Assembly: GCA_018350325.1 (NCBI GenBank)
Contig: JAEVLN010000007.1
Location: forward strand, 3,329,804-3,393,803
Length of the DNA stretch: 64,000 nt
Direction: 5' to 3'
From: Globodera rostochiensis
Lineage: Eukaryota > Nematoda > Chromadorea > Rhabditida > Heteroderidae
Shown here: one piece after another, positions 1 through 12,488 of the stretch
Layout of the letters: every line of letters begins with the position of its first letter
Numbering within the stretch: the first letter of the stretch is position 1
The notes under the pieces: model-generated
The model's input: the letters and a program-made list of their open reading frames with translations, nothing else
What the model was told of the DNA's origin: nothing
The model's database searches: none
Position numbers and translations under genes: made by a program

Positions 1-1163
1 AAACGTGCCTGTCATCAACTTCTGCCGCAACACTAATCATATAATCTCTAAAATTAATGTTATTTGTTTTTCAAATTCGTAGGTTGACTAAAAAGAGTGA
101 AAAACATTTTCTAAATCACAAAAAAATAAATTAGCATTTAAAATTTCTGGCACAAAATTTTGTTTAAAATATTTGTTGCCTAAATATGCCGTCCCATTGT
201 TCCCGACGCATTTTGCCATCGGCTGCAAATTGTTGCACCAACAAATGCCAGCTGGACTCCGTGAAGTTTTCGATGAGTTGGCCAAGGCGGACCAGCTTGC
301 GCGAGCGTACCATCTGTGGAATAAATTATTTTAAAAAAAATAGGAGAATTAAAGTTATATACCAGCTCCGTGCGTGTCTCCAATGCTTGCAGAATGACGG
401 CCCCTGGGGTGTTGTTAGTTAATTTTGGAAAATTTTACATTTTTTTTTGTCGGGCTTTTTGATTTCCCGAAAAATTTCAACCCGCACATCGGCGATATTG
501 CAACCCACTATTTTTAAACAATATTTGTTGAAATAAAAACCCAACGATTTTCATGCTTAATTGGTTAAGGAACACTTTGATTTTCTAAACTGCTAACGAA
601 ATTTGTTTACAAAATATTTGTTAAAATTAATAAATATGTATCAAAATTTGCATGCCTATGCACAGGTAACCGATCAGGACGGCCACAAGCACCACATGAG
701 GCACCATAATTTTGATGAACTGCAAAAACAGCAAAATGATCAATTTTCATGTTGTTTAATTAAATCAATAAATTTTTGATCTATGATGACGTCACTTAAA
801 ATAATTAACTGATTAAACAATCGAAAGTTCAAAAGAACAGTAATTTATTGTTTTCATATTTTATAAAGAAAATTGCTTAATCCTTTAACAAAAAGATTAA
901 TTGAAATTCATTTCATCGTTCCCCAGAAAGTCCTTGACCCTTCAGGTACCATAAACCAATTAAGATTTTCCAGTTTTGGCACTTTTGTATTCTCGGAATT
1001 CAATTAACTCGGACCTTGAGCACTTTTTGCGGGCAGTTCATGCCCGTCTTGGCCTCGTCCTCCTCATTCAGTTGACTGGTCAGCAGCGTGCCAACATCGT
1101 CACCATCCAACAGGGTCGGCTGCTTCGGCATCGGCAAACCGTCCCAACGGGCCGTGATATTGT
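1..1163 (-). CDS. TWK-type two-pore-domain potassium channel, 5' part, runs off the window
   Basis: Five minus-strand exons can be joined in phase: 1163-1009, 719-656, 403-363, 313-180 and 32-1 (continues beyond the window). The second and third exons give a first membrane segment, PHVVLVAVLIGYLCIG followed by AVILQALETRTEL, which matches the M1 segment and following acidic stretch of nematode TWK channels. The next exon supplies the start of the extracellular cap (MVRSRKLVRLGQLIENFTES). The pore loop and later segments lie outside the window. Two introns start with GC (655 and 179), and phases agree across every junction. The family makes potassium leak channels of the plasma membrane. The true start was not fixed: the first exon opens at an acceptor (CACACAG), so an upstream exon is needed. 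Family assignment rests on M1 and its flank only; I am fairly sure, not certain. Confidence 0.62.
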
Positions 1164-1479
1164 CTGTGTGTTGGGGGTACGGTATCAAAAAATACCGTAA
1201 AAATTGTTAAATCGCAATGGGCATAAACGGGAACTACGAGGGATTCTTTTTTAAATATAATTCTTGAATGTTTCACTAATTATTATAAATTACAAAAAAT
1301 TAAATAAACACATTTTTTTAAATACAAAACAAATTTAAAACTTGTAGTTTAAAACTTTTTTTTAAGACAAAATGGCCTAGAAAAAATTTTGAGTTTTTTT
1401 TTCTAGGGTTTAGGCTAAAAACCTGACACGTATTTTATTCATATTATATATATTATAATATTATTGTTTCATATGAAAA

Positions 1480-1852
1480 ACCTCAACTCGTTCCCCTTTG
1501 CCCAACTTTTTTGAACCTTTTTCATTATAACTTTTTTCTAGCGAACCAAATTAAATATTTTTGGTATTATTCGAAAGCAGACACTGAGTAGAAGCTATTA
1601 GCAAGCAAAAGCTAATCGATTAGACAAATACCAAAAAAGCTACGGGCCAAAAACCTGAAATTTTTATTTTTGTGGCCAGAATGGCCATAACTTTTTTGGC
1701 ATTTGGCCAATCGAGTTAGCTTTTGCTTGCTAATAGCTTCTACACAGTGTTTGCTTTCGAATGATATCAAAAATATTTCATTTGGTTCGCTAGAAAAAAA
1801 GTTATAATGAAAAAGGTTCAAAAAAGTTTGGCAAAAGAGGAACGAGTTGGGT
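1480..1852. repeat. Foldback repeat, arms of about 140 bp
   Basis: The stretch from about 1480 to 1620 reappears in reverse complement at about 1705-1852. Both arms carry the words TAGCTTTTGCTTGCTAATAG and AGCGAACCAAAT in opposite orientation, around a loop that includes GGCCATAACTTTTTTGG. It lies between the proposed exons of the channel gene. It looks like a small non-autonomous foldback element. No target duplication was identified. Confidence 0.7.
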
Positions 1853-2172
1853 TTTTGTCCGTTTCATATGCCAATGCTCTTCACTATTTTTAAGATACCG
1901 AGAAGGCTTTCGATTTAAATATGTTTTTTCCCGAGTCCCCAATGAACACTCTACCTCCCAAGTGCATGAAGGGCCAAAACGGGTGCAGGCTAACGTTGAA
2001 CGGGATTGAGGAATGTTTCAGCATGGGCAACCCCCCAAGCTGTTGCTGCTGTTGTTGTTGCTAAGAATTTTTTTTGGGGGAAATTTTTTTCGTTTGCTAA
2101 ACTCCCCCCTCCCGCCCCCCGTCAAAGGTTTTTTTTTTTAATTTAAATTAAAAAAAAAATGCGAAAAATTAC

Positions 2173-2340
2173 CAATTTTTCGACTGGCGACGAGGGGGGC
2201 GGATCCTTCACTTTTGTGTGGAAAATTTCTCGCACTACGCGGTCGGTGCGTGAAATTTTGCGGTTGCTCGACAATTTTCGTGCCGTGGCACCCGAAGGGG
2301 CCGACAATTTGCGACGCCCTCCCATGAACGGCTGGTCCAT
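2173..2340 (-). CDS. Candidate first coding exon (possibly of the TWK channel)
   Basis: An ATG at 2340 opens 56 codons that end at a good donor (TTG|GTAATT at 2173/2172). The peptide starts MDQPFMGGRRKLSAPSG and is basic and serine-rich, with the stretch RKISRTDRVVREIF, like a cytoplasmic N-terminus. It sits upstream of the channel exons on the same strand. Its phase (0) does not fit directly onto the exon at 1163, so a further exon would be needed in between; a glutamine-rich stretch at about 2060-1995 could be one. Linkage to the channel is inference; it may belong to another gene or be chance. Confidence 0.35.
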
Positions 2341-4228
2341 TTTAGGCAAATGGCAGTGACGCCTCGCTGCGGGGGATTTGCATTTTTTGAATAAATGTTT
2401 AAATGCCAATAATAAAGTGCCAAAATTGAACACAAATTACAGCAAATTGAAGTTGGTTTGAGCAATTCAAATTTATTACCCCGAAGGCCCGGTTTAGAAT
2501 CTCAAAATATTATTATCTTATATCTCATATATTTGAGCTAAAATTCAAAAAAAATGCTATATTTCAAATTTAATAATAAAAAACAAAAATTTTTAAGAAG
2601 CATTTTGCATATGATTTGGTATGAATTGGTTAAAAAATGACATCCCATAAATTTAAATACAAATTTTGTTTAAAAAAACATTAAAAATTAACAAAAAATT
2701 TCGTTTCGTTTTTGAATTTAGGCACAGAAAAATAACGCAATTTTTAGAACATAAAAAAACTAATTATGCTTAAGAAACATTTTCTGGGCCAATTTTACCC
2801 TAGTGTGGTGATAAAAAATTGTGTTGTTTTGGCACTCCAAATTTGTTTTTGGCATTTGTAAGAATAGCGCGACGGCACGGCACAATGTGTGCCAATTTGT
2901 TAAAATTTTTTTGCAAGTTTTTGTCAGCACCAGCCTTTATGCATTATTGTTTCAGGAGACGCCCCGCAGGCGTAAATTATTGATGCAGCCCCTCGGGGGG
3001 CATAGTTGAGCAAAAAGGCCGCATTTTGAATGGCCAAAACGGTGTTTTGAATGACAAAAAAGGTGTTTAAATGGGCCCAAAGTGAATAAAAAAAGGTAAG
3101 AAAAAGGTTAAAAAGAATTTTTGCGTTGACAAAATGTTTAAATTTGTCAAAATGGAGTTTTTATGGGACCAAAAATGGTGTGTTTTTTTGTGACAAATAT
3201 GTTTATAAAATGTTTAAAAGTTTGGCATTTTGTATATTAATTTCCGGTGGCATCAACAACAACAACAACAGCAAACAGCACTAAGAAATGAAATTATTTT
3301 AAGTTTATATGTCATTCAAAAAAAATGCGATTTTGGCTAATGTTATGGATTGATCAATTTTCATTAAAATAAGTAATTTTTTTAAACATTCATCCCGGCG
3401 TCCTATCGATGCCGCATTTAAATTAAAAAAATTGGCAACAAAATAATGGCAATATAATTGGATTACGAAGACCAGCAGAGCAATGGCACAACGAAAGAAC
3501 AATAATTTCTGATAAAGGCATGCCTAATTTTTTTAAGAAATTGCCTGAACAAAGGCAAACCTTATTCCAAAATATTTAAATTTATAATATTATTAATTAA
3601 AAACTGAATCCAAAATCATAATAGTATTTTTAATTAAGAAAGTTTTTGAAAAAGTCAAAAATTGGTATGGCAAAAGTTTTTTTTAATTTTTGAAAATGTC
3701 AAAAATTAATAAATTTATAATTTTACTTTAAAAACCTTGCAAATTTTATTGCCAAACCATGAAAAAAATTTTTTTGGATGATAAAATGGGAAAAAAATTA
3801 TTTAAAGGATTTGCTCATGAAAAGCTTTGAATACGCCTGAGGAGTTTTGAATGTAAATTTCCTATGAATATGCAAGCGGAAAATCAAAAAAAGTTCCGTT
3901 GTAAAAGAAAAAAGTTTGAATAATTTATAACAAAAGTAATGCGTTTTCCCATTCAAATTGTATAAAAAACAAAAATCAAACATATTAAAATTTGTTTATA
4001 AATTTTATTCATTTTAATTTTAAAAATTCACAAATTTTCAATGATTTCCGAATGGAAATTTTAAGGTTGTTACATAAAAATCACTTTCCAAAAATAATTG
4101 AATTATAATAAAAACATACAAAAAAAATTTTATTTTAAATTTAGAAAACTTCAGCATCATTTGATTTTTGAGATGTAAAAAAATCGTCCTTTTTTCTGCA
4201 ATGTTTAACATCGCCACATTTTATGTGT
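2341..4228. other. AT-rich intergenic DNA, no gene seen
   Basis: Long A and T runs dominate. Short open frames here have no recognisable composition, splice sites or homology. A short run of CAA triplets lies near 3253-3273. Nothing else was identified. Confidence 0.5.
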
Positions 4229-6080
4229 TTATGGCACAATTATTCTCGCCTGATGGCCCGCCTCAATGGGCTGCTCTGCTCTGGTGGGGATTATGGAGGT
4301 TTTAGAACTCTCAGTGGGCTTTTGACCCCCGGGGGGAAGTGCAATATTACAGCCCGCCGGCTGTTGTTCATCGAAATTTGAGACCGGAAAATTTGAAACT
4401 CAGAACATTTATGTAATTGAAAATTGACAAAATCTAAAAAAAAATGTTTATAGACAAAATTTAAACGCATTAAAGGTGTCATTTTTGAAAACTATAATAT
4501 TGAAAAATTACAAATTTAAATTGAACCTTTTGAAATAAGAAAAAAAATTTTAATTAATTGCTGAGAAAATTGCAATTTTATAGGTGCAATTTAACAAACA
4601 TTAATTTGATGTGACGCCAAATTACGTTGAAATTGGTCTTCGAGAATCCAAAACAAAACAAAAAACATTTTCTTCATAAAATCGTATTCAATTTTTTTTC
4701 TCACATAAATTAAAAACGAATTTTTAAATTAAATTCACCGATTAGAATACGTCCATCTTCCTGGATTGTGATGGTTGGTCGTCTGAGCACAATTGCACGC
4801 ACTGAACTTCCGGTGTGTTGTTGCGGGAATACCTTTTAAAAATCAAAACGCCAATTCAAATACAATGTCAAATTTTTAGTTCCTGCACTAATATACAAAA
4901 ATGAAGTTTTTAGGTGATGTTGATCAGCTCCCTGACAATTTTATAGAAACTAATTTCTAAATTCATTATTTTTTAGAAACTAAAAACTATTCGGATTCGA
5001 AAAATTCATTAAGAAAAATGCAATAAAAACGCCGAAAACGCACCCTTAAAGATCGACGTTTTTATTTTTCCAAAAATGCACTCTCTTTCTTTACCAAAAT
5101 TGCAGTCTAAAAGTCAATTCTTTCCATAAAAATACACCGCAAAGTTTTTGGACAAACATGTACTCCTAAAAATCCAAACAACCTTTGTTTAATTTTCAAC
5201 ATTTTTCAAAAATCTTCATTAGCCCTCAATTTTGGAACTTTAAAGAACTATTAAGGCCTATGTCGGCGTATTAGCGAGTTTTTTAGGAACTTTTGAACTA
5301 ACTTTTTTGAGGTAATTAGCTAGCCATTTTGTGCCCACCTTGCTTCCACTACGATGCCGTCGAAGAATGGCAGCCGTGCCGGCCAAGTCCTGCGCGGACG
5401 CGCTTTTCTCCATGGACGAGGAGGACACCAGAATGGACGGTGCTACAAAATGGGGCTGCTGTTGCTGCTGCTGGTGTTGGTGGTGTTGTTGTTGTGCCGT
5501 CGGTTGGATGTTGTTGTTCAGCTGATCCTGATCCGTCATCAACAACAGCTGCTGCTGTTGCTCCAGCAATGGCACCGTTTCTGCTTCTGAAGGAGCTCCT
5601 CCACCGTCGTCGGTGGACGACTCCCGTTGGACGACGGCAACCTTTAAAATATGAAATTTTGCCAAAAAAACTGTTGTAATCCAACCAAATAAAAATTATT
5701 TGAGACTGAGGTACGGGAATTGGCTTCGGTACACAGACCCAAGTCGGGACCAGAGTTAGGGAATTAAAAATTTGCCAAATTTCAGCATTGTTCGATTCGT
5801 TTTGTTTCGAATGTAAAAAATCCCGAATAGTCGGGGCGTTAAACTTGAGAAAATCGGATCAGAACGCTTAAAAATTGTAAATTTTCAGGAGCTGGAAAAC
5901 TCGATGCCGAGCAGTACTTCTAATTATAATTTTTAACCAAATAACCTGATAAACGTTGTTTGACGGTGGCGTGAACACTTCGGCCAATTGTTGCCGCAGT
6001 GCCGTCCCAATTTCGACATGTCCACTGAGTGTTGAGCGACGGAGCACCGGTGTTCGGGGTAACGGCGAATGGAAAAACAT
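4229..6080 (-). CDS. Unrecognised four-exon gene with a Gln-rich middle
   Basis: Four minus-strand exons join in phase: about 6080-5946, 5641-5303, 4832-4739 and 4398-4229 (TAA at 4229-4231). Donors are GTTATT, GTTAGT and GTGAAT. The first exon may start at the ATG at 6080 (MFFHSPLPRTPVLRRS); an in-frame stop lies just upstream. The second exon carries an acidic run, EAETVPLLEQQQQLLL, a His/Gln tract and then a basic end (SKVGTKWLANYLKK). The last two exons read SVRAIVLRRPTITIQEDG and a Pro/Gly-rich tail ending ARIIVP. There is no signal peptide or membrane segment. If the donor at 5303 is skipped, the second exon instead runs to a stop at 5258. I do not recognise the family. Confidence 0.5.
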
Positions 6081-7488
6081 TGGACGGCTTCAGTTTGGTT
6101 GAGGGAATGCAAAATAAATGAGAGCATAAAATGCATCAAAAAAATGCTGAAATTAATTTTTGAATTTTTAAAAATTTAAATTGCTTTTTAAGACCTTGTT
6201 AGATTAAATATTGACCTCTTAAAAATAATATTAAATATTGAAAATCAATTTTTTAATTATTAGAAGCTTGGTATGTATGGTTCGAGAGCAGAAAAATGTT
6301 TTTTCAGAAAAAAATTTCGTATATCCATTTGAAATTTTTCTGAAAAATCCCAATTTTAAGACTAGAATGTCAAATAAAAGGAATTATTATAATGAAAAAC
6401 AAATCTGTTCAGAAATGAAAATTTGAAGTTTTTTGTTTTGCATTTCACCGTTCAAAAATGAGAACGGCACTTTAACCAACAATTTGAGTGCACCAATTAA
6501 TGCAGAATGACAATATTTTTTTGAGTGCAAAAAAGGCACTCAAAAGCAATTGTTTTCGGCATTTTCTGCCAATGGCACTTTTCGATAAGATTTTTATGCC
6601 GACGTGAGAGAGGGGGGGGGGAATGGGGGAGGAAAAATTAGTTTCATTCCTCCCTCAATTCCCCTCTTTTGGTATACAACAAAATAACCAAAAAAAAAAT
6701 GCCAAGAATAAGAAGCCCGCCTCTTTACAAGGGCAACAAAAAAGTGCCGAGGAGGGGGATGCTCTTTGCCATGCCCGGATGTGCCCTCAAAGGGATGAGC
6801 TTGGAGCTTGTGCCGTTGGCATTTTTTTTTTGCCCTCGGGCGCTATGACCCTGAGACCAAATTGGTTGTGTAATGTGCGGGTCAAGCTTCAAATTGCATT
6901 TGAATTGGCCAAAAGTTCAGTTTACAACGTCAAAAGTGTGGGCAAAAAATAGCTGAACAAAAAAAAGAAGGTACATTATACGAAGGACCGAACATTTTTA
7001 TAGAATTAAAACAAACCTTCATTAAAATTTTTAACATTTTTAAACCTTTTAAATAATAAACATTTTTTATGCTTTTTGTAATTAAACTTAGTAATCACAT
7101 ACAAACTTATTTTCAATTTATAATGAAAATGAATATGTTTTTCTAAAATAATTTATTTTTTTTAAATGCAAAACTTATGTTTATTTAATTGTGCTTTGTA
7201 TTTTTTGTAAAATTTATGTTTTAATATTAATAATAATATACAAAGTTATGAATAATCAAAATACTAAACCCTCTTTATTGTATAATTTTATTAATTTTTT
7301 AAATATTTATAAGAATTTTATGAAAAAATTTTAACTCATTTTAGAATGATTCAAAGGACTAAATATATTACGATTAGAACTTCTGCATCCAAAAAATGCA
7401 CAAATATTAATCGCTTTTGTGGGTGGCTTATGCTTTGCACACGACTTCGTCGAAAGTGCCATGCCATTCTCGGCATCATTTTACTCAC
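6081..7488. other. Intergenic DNA, no gene seen
   Basis: Mostly AT-rich. A 109-codon open frame at 6623-6952 on the plus strand crosses G runs and A runs and has no splice or homology support. Nothing recognisable was found. Confidence 0.4.
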
Positions 7489-7595
7489 TGGGCCCATCAG
7501 TTTTCGCCTGCGGCAACAAACAGTTCCCCTGGGGGGCGGCGGCGAATGTGTTTTTGCCTTCCGGGCCCAATTCGTCAAAGCAATTTGAGTGAGAC
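7489..7595 (-). CDS. Isolated candidate exon, product unknown
   Basis: On the minus strand a frame reading SHSNCFDELGPEGKNTFAAA, then PQGNCLLPQAKTDGP, runs into a textbook donor, CCCA|GTGAGT at 7489/7488. The composition is protein-like and unlike the surrounding AT-rich DNA. No partner exon was convincingly found, and the upstream limit is a guess. It lies just downstream of the SXP/RAL-2 gene on the same strand and could be a separate small gene or a relic. Confidence 0.25.
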
Positions 7596-7784
7596 AAAAC
7601 GCCAAATGTTCCTGGCGTCAAAAGGCGTAAAATAAATAATAATAATAATACAAAACAAAAAATCAGTACAAATTTTTATAAATTTATTTCGAATCAAAAT
7701 GTTTAACACGATAAATGGTCCGAAATTCCAACAAAAATCGAAGATCCATGAAACAATGACAAAATTATGCACATTTTGGGGGCT

Positions 7785-8748
7785 TCAGCGACGTCGGCCG
7801 AAGCTTGGTGGAGGCGGAGGTGGACCTCCCATCGGGCCCATCATCAAAATAGCACGCTGTTCTTGCGGCAGTGTTTTTACATAAGCCTAAATTTTGAAAA
7901 CAAAAATTTTGGATTTAAAATAAAATTTTAAAAATTATTTCTTTATGTTTAAATTTGGACATATGGGCGTAAATTTACTGAATTTAAATTTTAAAAAATT
8001 GTTTGTTTGCTTAACAAATTAAATTTATCATTAAAAATTAAAGATCGGTCAATCAAGATCCGAGATTTTTCGTGATTATTGAACGAATCCCGATTGTTTA
8101 ATTTTTTCGATATTTTACGAGATTTTTCGAGATTCTCGATCGAAATCTTGATTGGTCCTCAAGTCTGAGCTCTATGAAAAATCGTTTTACTTATTACTTG
8201 TACTTTTAATTATTTTTTTAGAAAATTTAATTTTTCCTTTAAAAAAATTCACCTGCAGTTCTTTCTGTTTGTCTGCCCACGGTTTGTCTGTTTGGCGGTT
8301 GATCTTCTTCAGACGAGCCTTGACCTCGTCGGGAAGACGTTCGAAGCCCGGAGGTGCCGGAATTTGGTCCAAAATCTTAAAATTTTAAAAAATTAATTCT
8401 GAATTTAAACACAAATGTCCTTACCTCTCCGGGCAACGCGCTCATGATACGGTCAATTTTGTCCTGTTTCTGCATGATGCTTAACGACTTGTCGCCATGG
8501 ACAGCTTTGAGCTTCTGCACAACATCGGCTGGTAAGACTTTCTCAAGCTCCGGAGGCATGGCGGGCTGCAAAAATAATTTTAAATTACATATTATTTAAG
8601 CCAATTAAATGTGTACAAATGCGGACGGGTTGAACTGCTTGGGGGTCATTGACGGGTCCAGCTTGGCGTCATTGTCGGAGCCGGAGACCAGCAAAAACAG
8701 ACAAAGCAAAATTGCAGCTGCTGCACATTGGGTCAAGCTGTTGTACAT
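7785..8748 (-). CDS. Secreted SXP/RAL-2 family (DUF148) protein
   Basis: Four exons, all joined in phase 0: 8748-8617, 8565-8425, 8375-8253 and 7886-7785, giving 165 residues. The first exon encodes a signal peptide with the hydrophobic core AAAAILLCLFLLVSGS. The second and third carry the paired family repeats: LPADVVQKLKAVHGDKSLS with KQDKIDRIMSALP, then RLPDEVKARLKKINRQTDKP with KQKEL. The last exon gives LPQEQRAILMM and a proline-rich tail (GGPPPPPPSFGRRR). This is the complete architecture of nematode SXP/RAL-2 proteins, secreted antigens of nematodes whose molecular role is not settled; in plant parasites, members are made in gland cells or hypodermis. Every intron is GT-AG. A TATA box lies about 60 bp upstream. 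Confidence 0.9.
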
Positions 8749-8805
8749 GTCGAACTCGTTGGACTAGTAGAGTGAGTGAAGTGATTGACAGTTGAATTTG
8801 ATGCC

Positions 8806-8814
8806 CTATTTATA
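8806..8814 (-). promoter_or_regulatory. TATA box of the SXP/RAL-2 gene
   Basis: The minus strand reads GGTATAAATAGGGC here, a near-perfect TATA element, ending about 58 bp before the ATG at 8748. The spacing leaves room for a short leader. The role is inferred from position and match. Confidence 0.6.
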
Positions 8815-9957
8815 CCACCGCTCCCTGCCCACACAAAATTTGCAATGGTCCGTCGAGATCAAGCAAAAGCTAAGCGGATTTTATTCAACATTATGTGGCG
8901 CACAATTTCTCACTCTGTCTGTCTGTTTCTTTGTCTTCGTGCAGCCTACGTGCAGCCTATGCACTATTTCGTCTTCCTCTGTCCGTCTGTCAGCCATCGG
9001 GCGCAAGCAGTACACATGCACTATTTCGTCCTGTCCGTCTGTCCTGCTTGCCTGTTCTGTCCTGTCTGTTTGCACATGCGCCGCCGCTGCATGTCGTCGA
9101 ATAAATCCACACTTCCCACACAAACACACACATTGTACACCCACCACAAACATTTTCGTATTGTCCTTGCCCCCCCCCCCGCCACCGCGCACCAACTTTC
9201 TTAAAAGCTTTGCTCGCGCGTCCTTCGACCGTCCGTCCCATTCCGTTCCATTCAATCGTCGCCGCCGGGGTCGTCGTCGTCGTCGTTGTCGAGGTCGAGC
9301 GACCCCCTCGAAAATATGCTCAACAAAATCCGGGACTTTTTGTCCATCGAGAACACAAAGAGCGGATTTGGGTCCATTTTGCCTCAATGTCATCTTATAA
9401 ATAAACCGAGAAATGGATGATGTGTGATCCCAACTCTTTGTACAGCTTGCAAAATGGTCGGTTCGTGCAATTGGGCCAAAAATTATTTTAGCCCACGGAT
9501 TTTTTATTAACAAAAAATATTATTTATTGGGTGTAAAATTAAGCAATTTTTAATGAAAATATTCAACTCTATTTTAATGTCTTTTTGAATAATTTAAATT
9601 TTTTTAATATTTTATGCTGAATATTTGGAATATTTGTTAAATATTTCAAATTTTGAATCCTCAAAATTAAGGCAACAAAAATAACAAAACAAAAAAAGCA
9701 AACTTTGAACGGGTTTTGTCTCGATCATTTAGAAGATTTATTCATACTGTACCGATCATTTTTGTAAAGTTTGATTCTTGTAAAGTATCATTGTGGGCTG
9801 ACAGAAATTTGTAAAAATTCATTCATTTTTATTGGGAATACTGTAGCCAGCTTTATTGTTGTAACGTTTGTGGGGTATTGTAGCCGTCATTTTTGTAAGT
9901 CATGAGTTGTGTATGTTAATTACGTTTATGTGACTGCGATCACTTAGCAAAGTTCGA
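8815..9957. other. Intergenic DNA with CTGTCTGT-rich stretch
   Basis: 8900-9080 is rich in CTGTCTGTCTG and related words; 9250-9300 holds CGTCGTCGT. A long open frame on the minus strand (8881-9513) exists only because of these low-complexity runs, and it overlaps the promoter side of the SXP/RAL-2 gene. I see no gene. Confidence 0.5.
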
Positions 9958-12488
9958 TTATTGTAAAGTATCGTTTGCTGATGCCATCACATCATCAAGC
10001 AGTTCGCGCATCCGACGGATCAGCTTCAGTCGTCTCGGTTCGTCCTGCTCCGTGTCGAGAATGTTGGTGAGCAGAAACAGCTGAAAGCACAGCTCATACG
10101 CACTGTGGTGGGCGGCCATCTGTCGGATCAGCTGCAAGGAACGCTGCTGCTGATCAACCGCCTCATTGTCGAGCAGTTTCAGGACCGAGTGCAACTCAGA
10201 GCAGTACAACGACAGCCAATGGTCAATGTGAAGTCGTCGCAACGGCGCGTCAACGCTCACGTAGATGATCCGCAACAGATCATTGACACCCGTGCCTATA
10301 AAATTTTGAATGAATACCCAATCGATCTTCATGATCAGGCAGATCAAAAGCCCGATTAATTTTATAATTCCTGACTAACCAGTGTGGCAAATTTGCCAGT
10401 CAAAAATCGCATGAAGCTGATCAGCAACATGCTCGTCCTGGTTCGTCTTGAAGAACATATTGTTTGACCTAACCAAAAACCAGAGTTAAATCATTTAAAA
10501 AGATTTAAAATTGTCAAAATCACATCACCAAAAATCACCATGCATAATGACTGGAGGTACTGAAAACAATTGGTGCTGATCCGGCGGATAATGGCCGGAC
10601 TTGGCGTACATGTTCTCTATCGCTTGTCGGTGTTCGGCAAAATGTGCCGCGGTGTCCGGCATGGCCATGAGGCGATCAATGATGTGCAATTCCTGATCAG
10701 TGAGTATGAACGCCAGACTTATCAGATCATGTATCTGGTGTTTAGGTTAATCAATCAGAATACCCCTACTCTAATTTAGGGTCAGATCAAGGATTCCTGA
10801 TCAGTAAACCCCCCATTTTTTTTTACTTGTACATTGAAGTCCAGTTCGGCTTTCAGACTGAAGGAGTCCATCAATTGGCTGGGCAGGCACAAACAAAGCG
10901 CATGGAAATGTGCAAGGCCACGAATGGCACTTTCTGCCTGGAATAATGATCAGCAGTTGGTGGACAATTAGGAATTTTTTCAATTTTGGGGTTAACAGAA
11001 ATTTGCAGTTTAATGTCAGAATCTGATCATTTTAACAGATTACTGATCAGTGTCATTTCAACAGATTACTGATCAGTGTAATTTCAACAGATTACTGATC
11101 AGTGTAATTTCAACAGATTACTGATCAGTGTAATTTCAACAGATTACTGATCAGTGTAATTTCAACAGATTACTGATCAGTGTAATTACAACAGATTACT
11201 GATCAGTGTAATTACAACAGATTACTGATCAGTGTCATTTCAACAGATTACTGTTCGGTGTAATTTCAACAGATTACTGATCAGTGTAATTACAACAGAT
11301 TACTGATCAGTGTAATTACAGATTACTGATCAGTGTCATTTCAACAGATTACTGATCAGTGTCATTTCAACAGATTACTGATCAGTGTAATTTCAACAGA
11401 TTACTGATCAGTGTAATTTCAACAGATTACTGATCAGTGCCGCGTTCACCTGTGCCTTGCTGAGCCCGTTGGTTAGATCAACCTCGATCACACCTTTTCC
11501 GGCAACATCCTCCAGCAACACATAACCGCCAGTCAAGCAGTCCGAAGAGGGCGCTTGCCGGCACGAGTACAGCTCGGGAATGTGGAAGGGTGGCGGAACG
11601 GGCATGGCACGGAGCAACGGCGCCGCCGTAGAGTAGAAATGGCACTCCGCATTGTGCACCGCGTACATCCAAACCTTGACTCGTTAATTAGAGAAATTAA
11701 AAGTGGACAAAAATATAAAAAAGTTGGAACAGATATTTTCATAAATGGCCAAAAACACTATGCCAAAATATGAACAAAAATATCTTTAAAATAGCTTAAA
11801 TTTTTTTTTGAAAAATTTGCTCATCCAATTTTTTTTATTGAAAAGATAATCGAATTTAAAATTATGGTTTAATGTCAAAATGCGATTAATATTAATAAAA
11901 AAATTGTTGGAATCAAAAAATGTTTTAAAAGTGATCACTTTTTAGCCGTTTTGGGTTTCACGCGTTCATACCACCTACACCTACAGACCAGGGATGGACG
12001 GAATTTCGATTTCCGACATTTTAGGTCTGAATTCCGATTTGAAATTTTTTAAGGCCTCGAAATTTCGATTTCCGAATTTTTTTTAGGTGGTACCTCTTGC
12101 CCAAAAAATAGGCCTCTCGGCTTTACCCTTACCCTGCTTTCCTCCTCGAATCCAGCAGTACTGGCATCTATTCGTCGTGAAGTTGGCACATAAAACAAAA
12201 ACATTAATTTGAAAAAGATTGGCACAATTTTGCGGCGCCGCAAACTTTGAATATGCATGTGAACGTTGGCATTGTGTTGTTGTCGTGGTTCGGTTTGAAT
12301 TGAATTCGGAGACGGTAAATGTCGGACAAAAAGCCGCCGGTGCTCATCTGCACAACTTCAACATCGGCCACACTGTTCAGGCCGCATGGGCCAAGCTTGT
12401 CAACGGTGGCCAACTCGTTTAGCAGATAGCGAACAGTCAGGTCGGCATGGCATTGATCAATGGCATTGTCCAGGTTGGCCAATGGCAT
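9958..12488 (-). CDS. CHK-kinase-like (DUF1679 / EcKinase-type) protein
   Basis: Exons on the minus strand: 12488-12246, probably about 12189-12133, then 11674-11450, 10937-10827, 10734-10529, 10468-10380 and 10295-9958, giving about 420 residues, the usual size of the nematode family. Recognisable blocks in order are MSTGGFLSDIYRLRIQF (nucleotide-binding start), HNAECHFYS, GGYVLLEDVAGKG, IRGLAHFHALCL, the catalytic-loop-like PPVIMHGDFWSNNMF split by an intron, FDWQICHTG (the metal-binding Asp), and VNDLLRIIYVSVD. All joins agree in phase except the boundary of the 12189 exon, which lacks an AG acceptor. The family is related to aminoglycoside and choline kinases; substrates of nematode members are mostly unknown. 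The protein is probably cytosolic, with no signal peptide. Confidence 0.85.
11034..11440. repeat. 26-bp tandem array in an intron of the CHK-like gene
   Basis: About 15-16 copies of a 26-bp unit, ACAGATTACTGATCAGTGTA plus ATTTCA, with few differences (TCATT for TAATT, one TTCGG). Each unit holds the palindrome ACTGATCAGT. The array runs from just inside the donor of the 11674-11450 exon towards the exon at 10937. Confidence 0.95.

Noticed and set aside
8881..9513. 210-codon minus-strand frame
   Set aside because: Depends on CTGTCTGT and CGTCGT low-complexity runs; no splice or homology support.
11993..12090. Possible hAT-like left end (CAGGGATGGACGGAATTTCG)
   Set aside because: Resembles the ends of the 896-bp element, but no right end or target duplication could be found.
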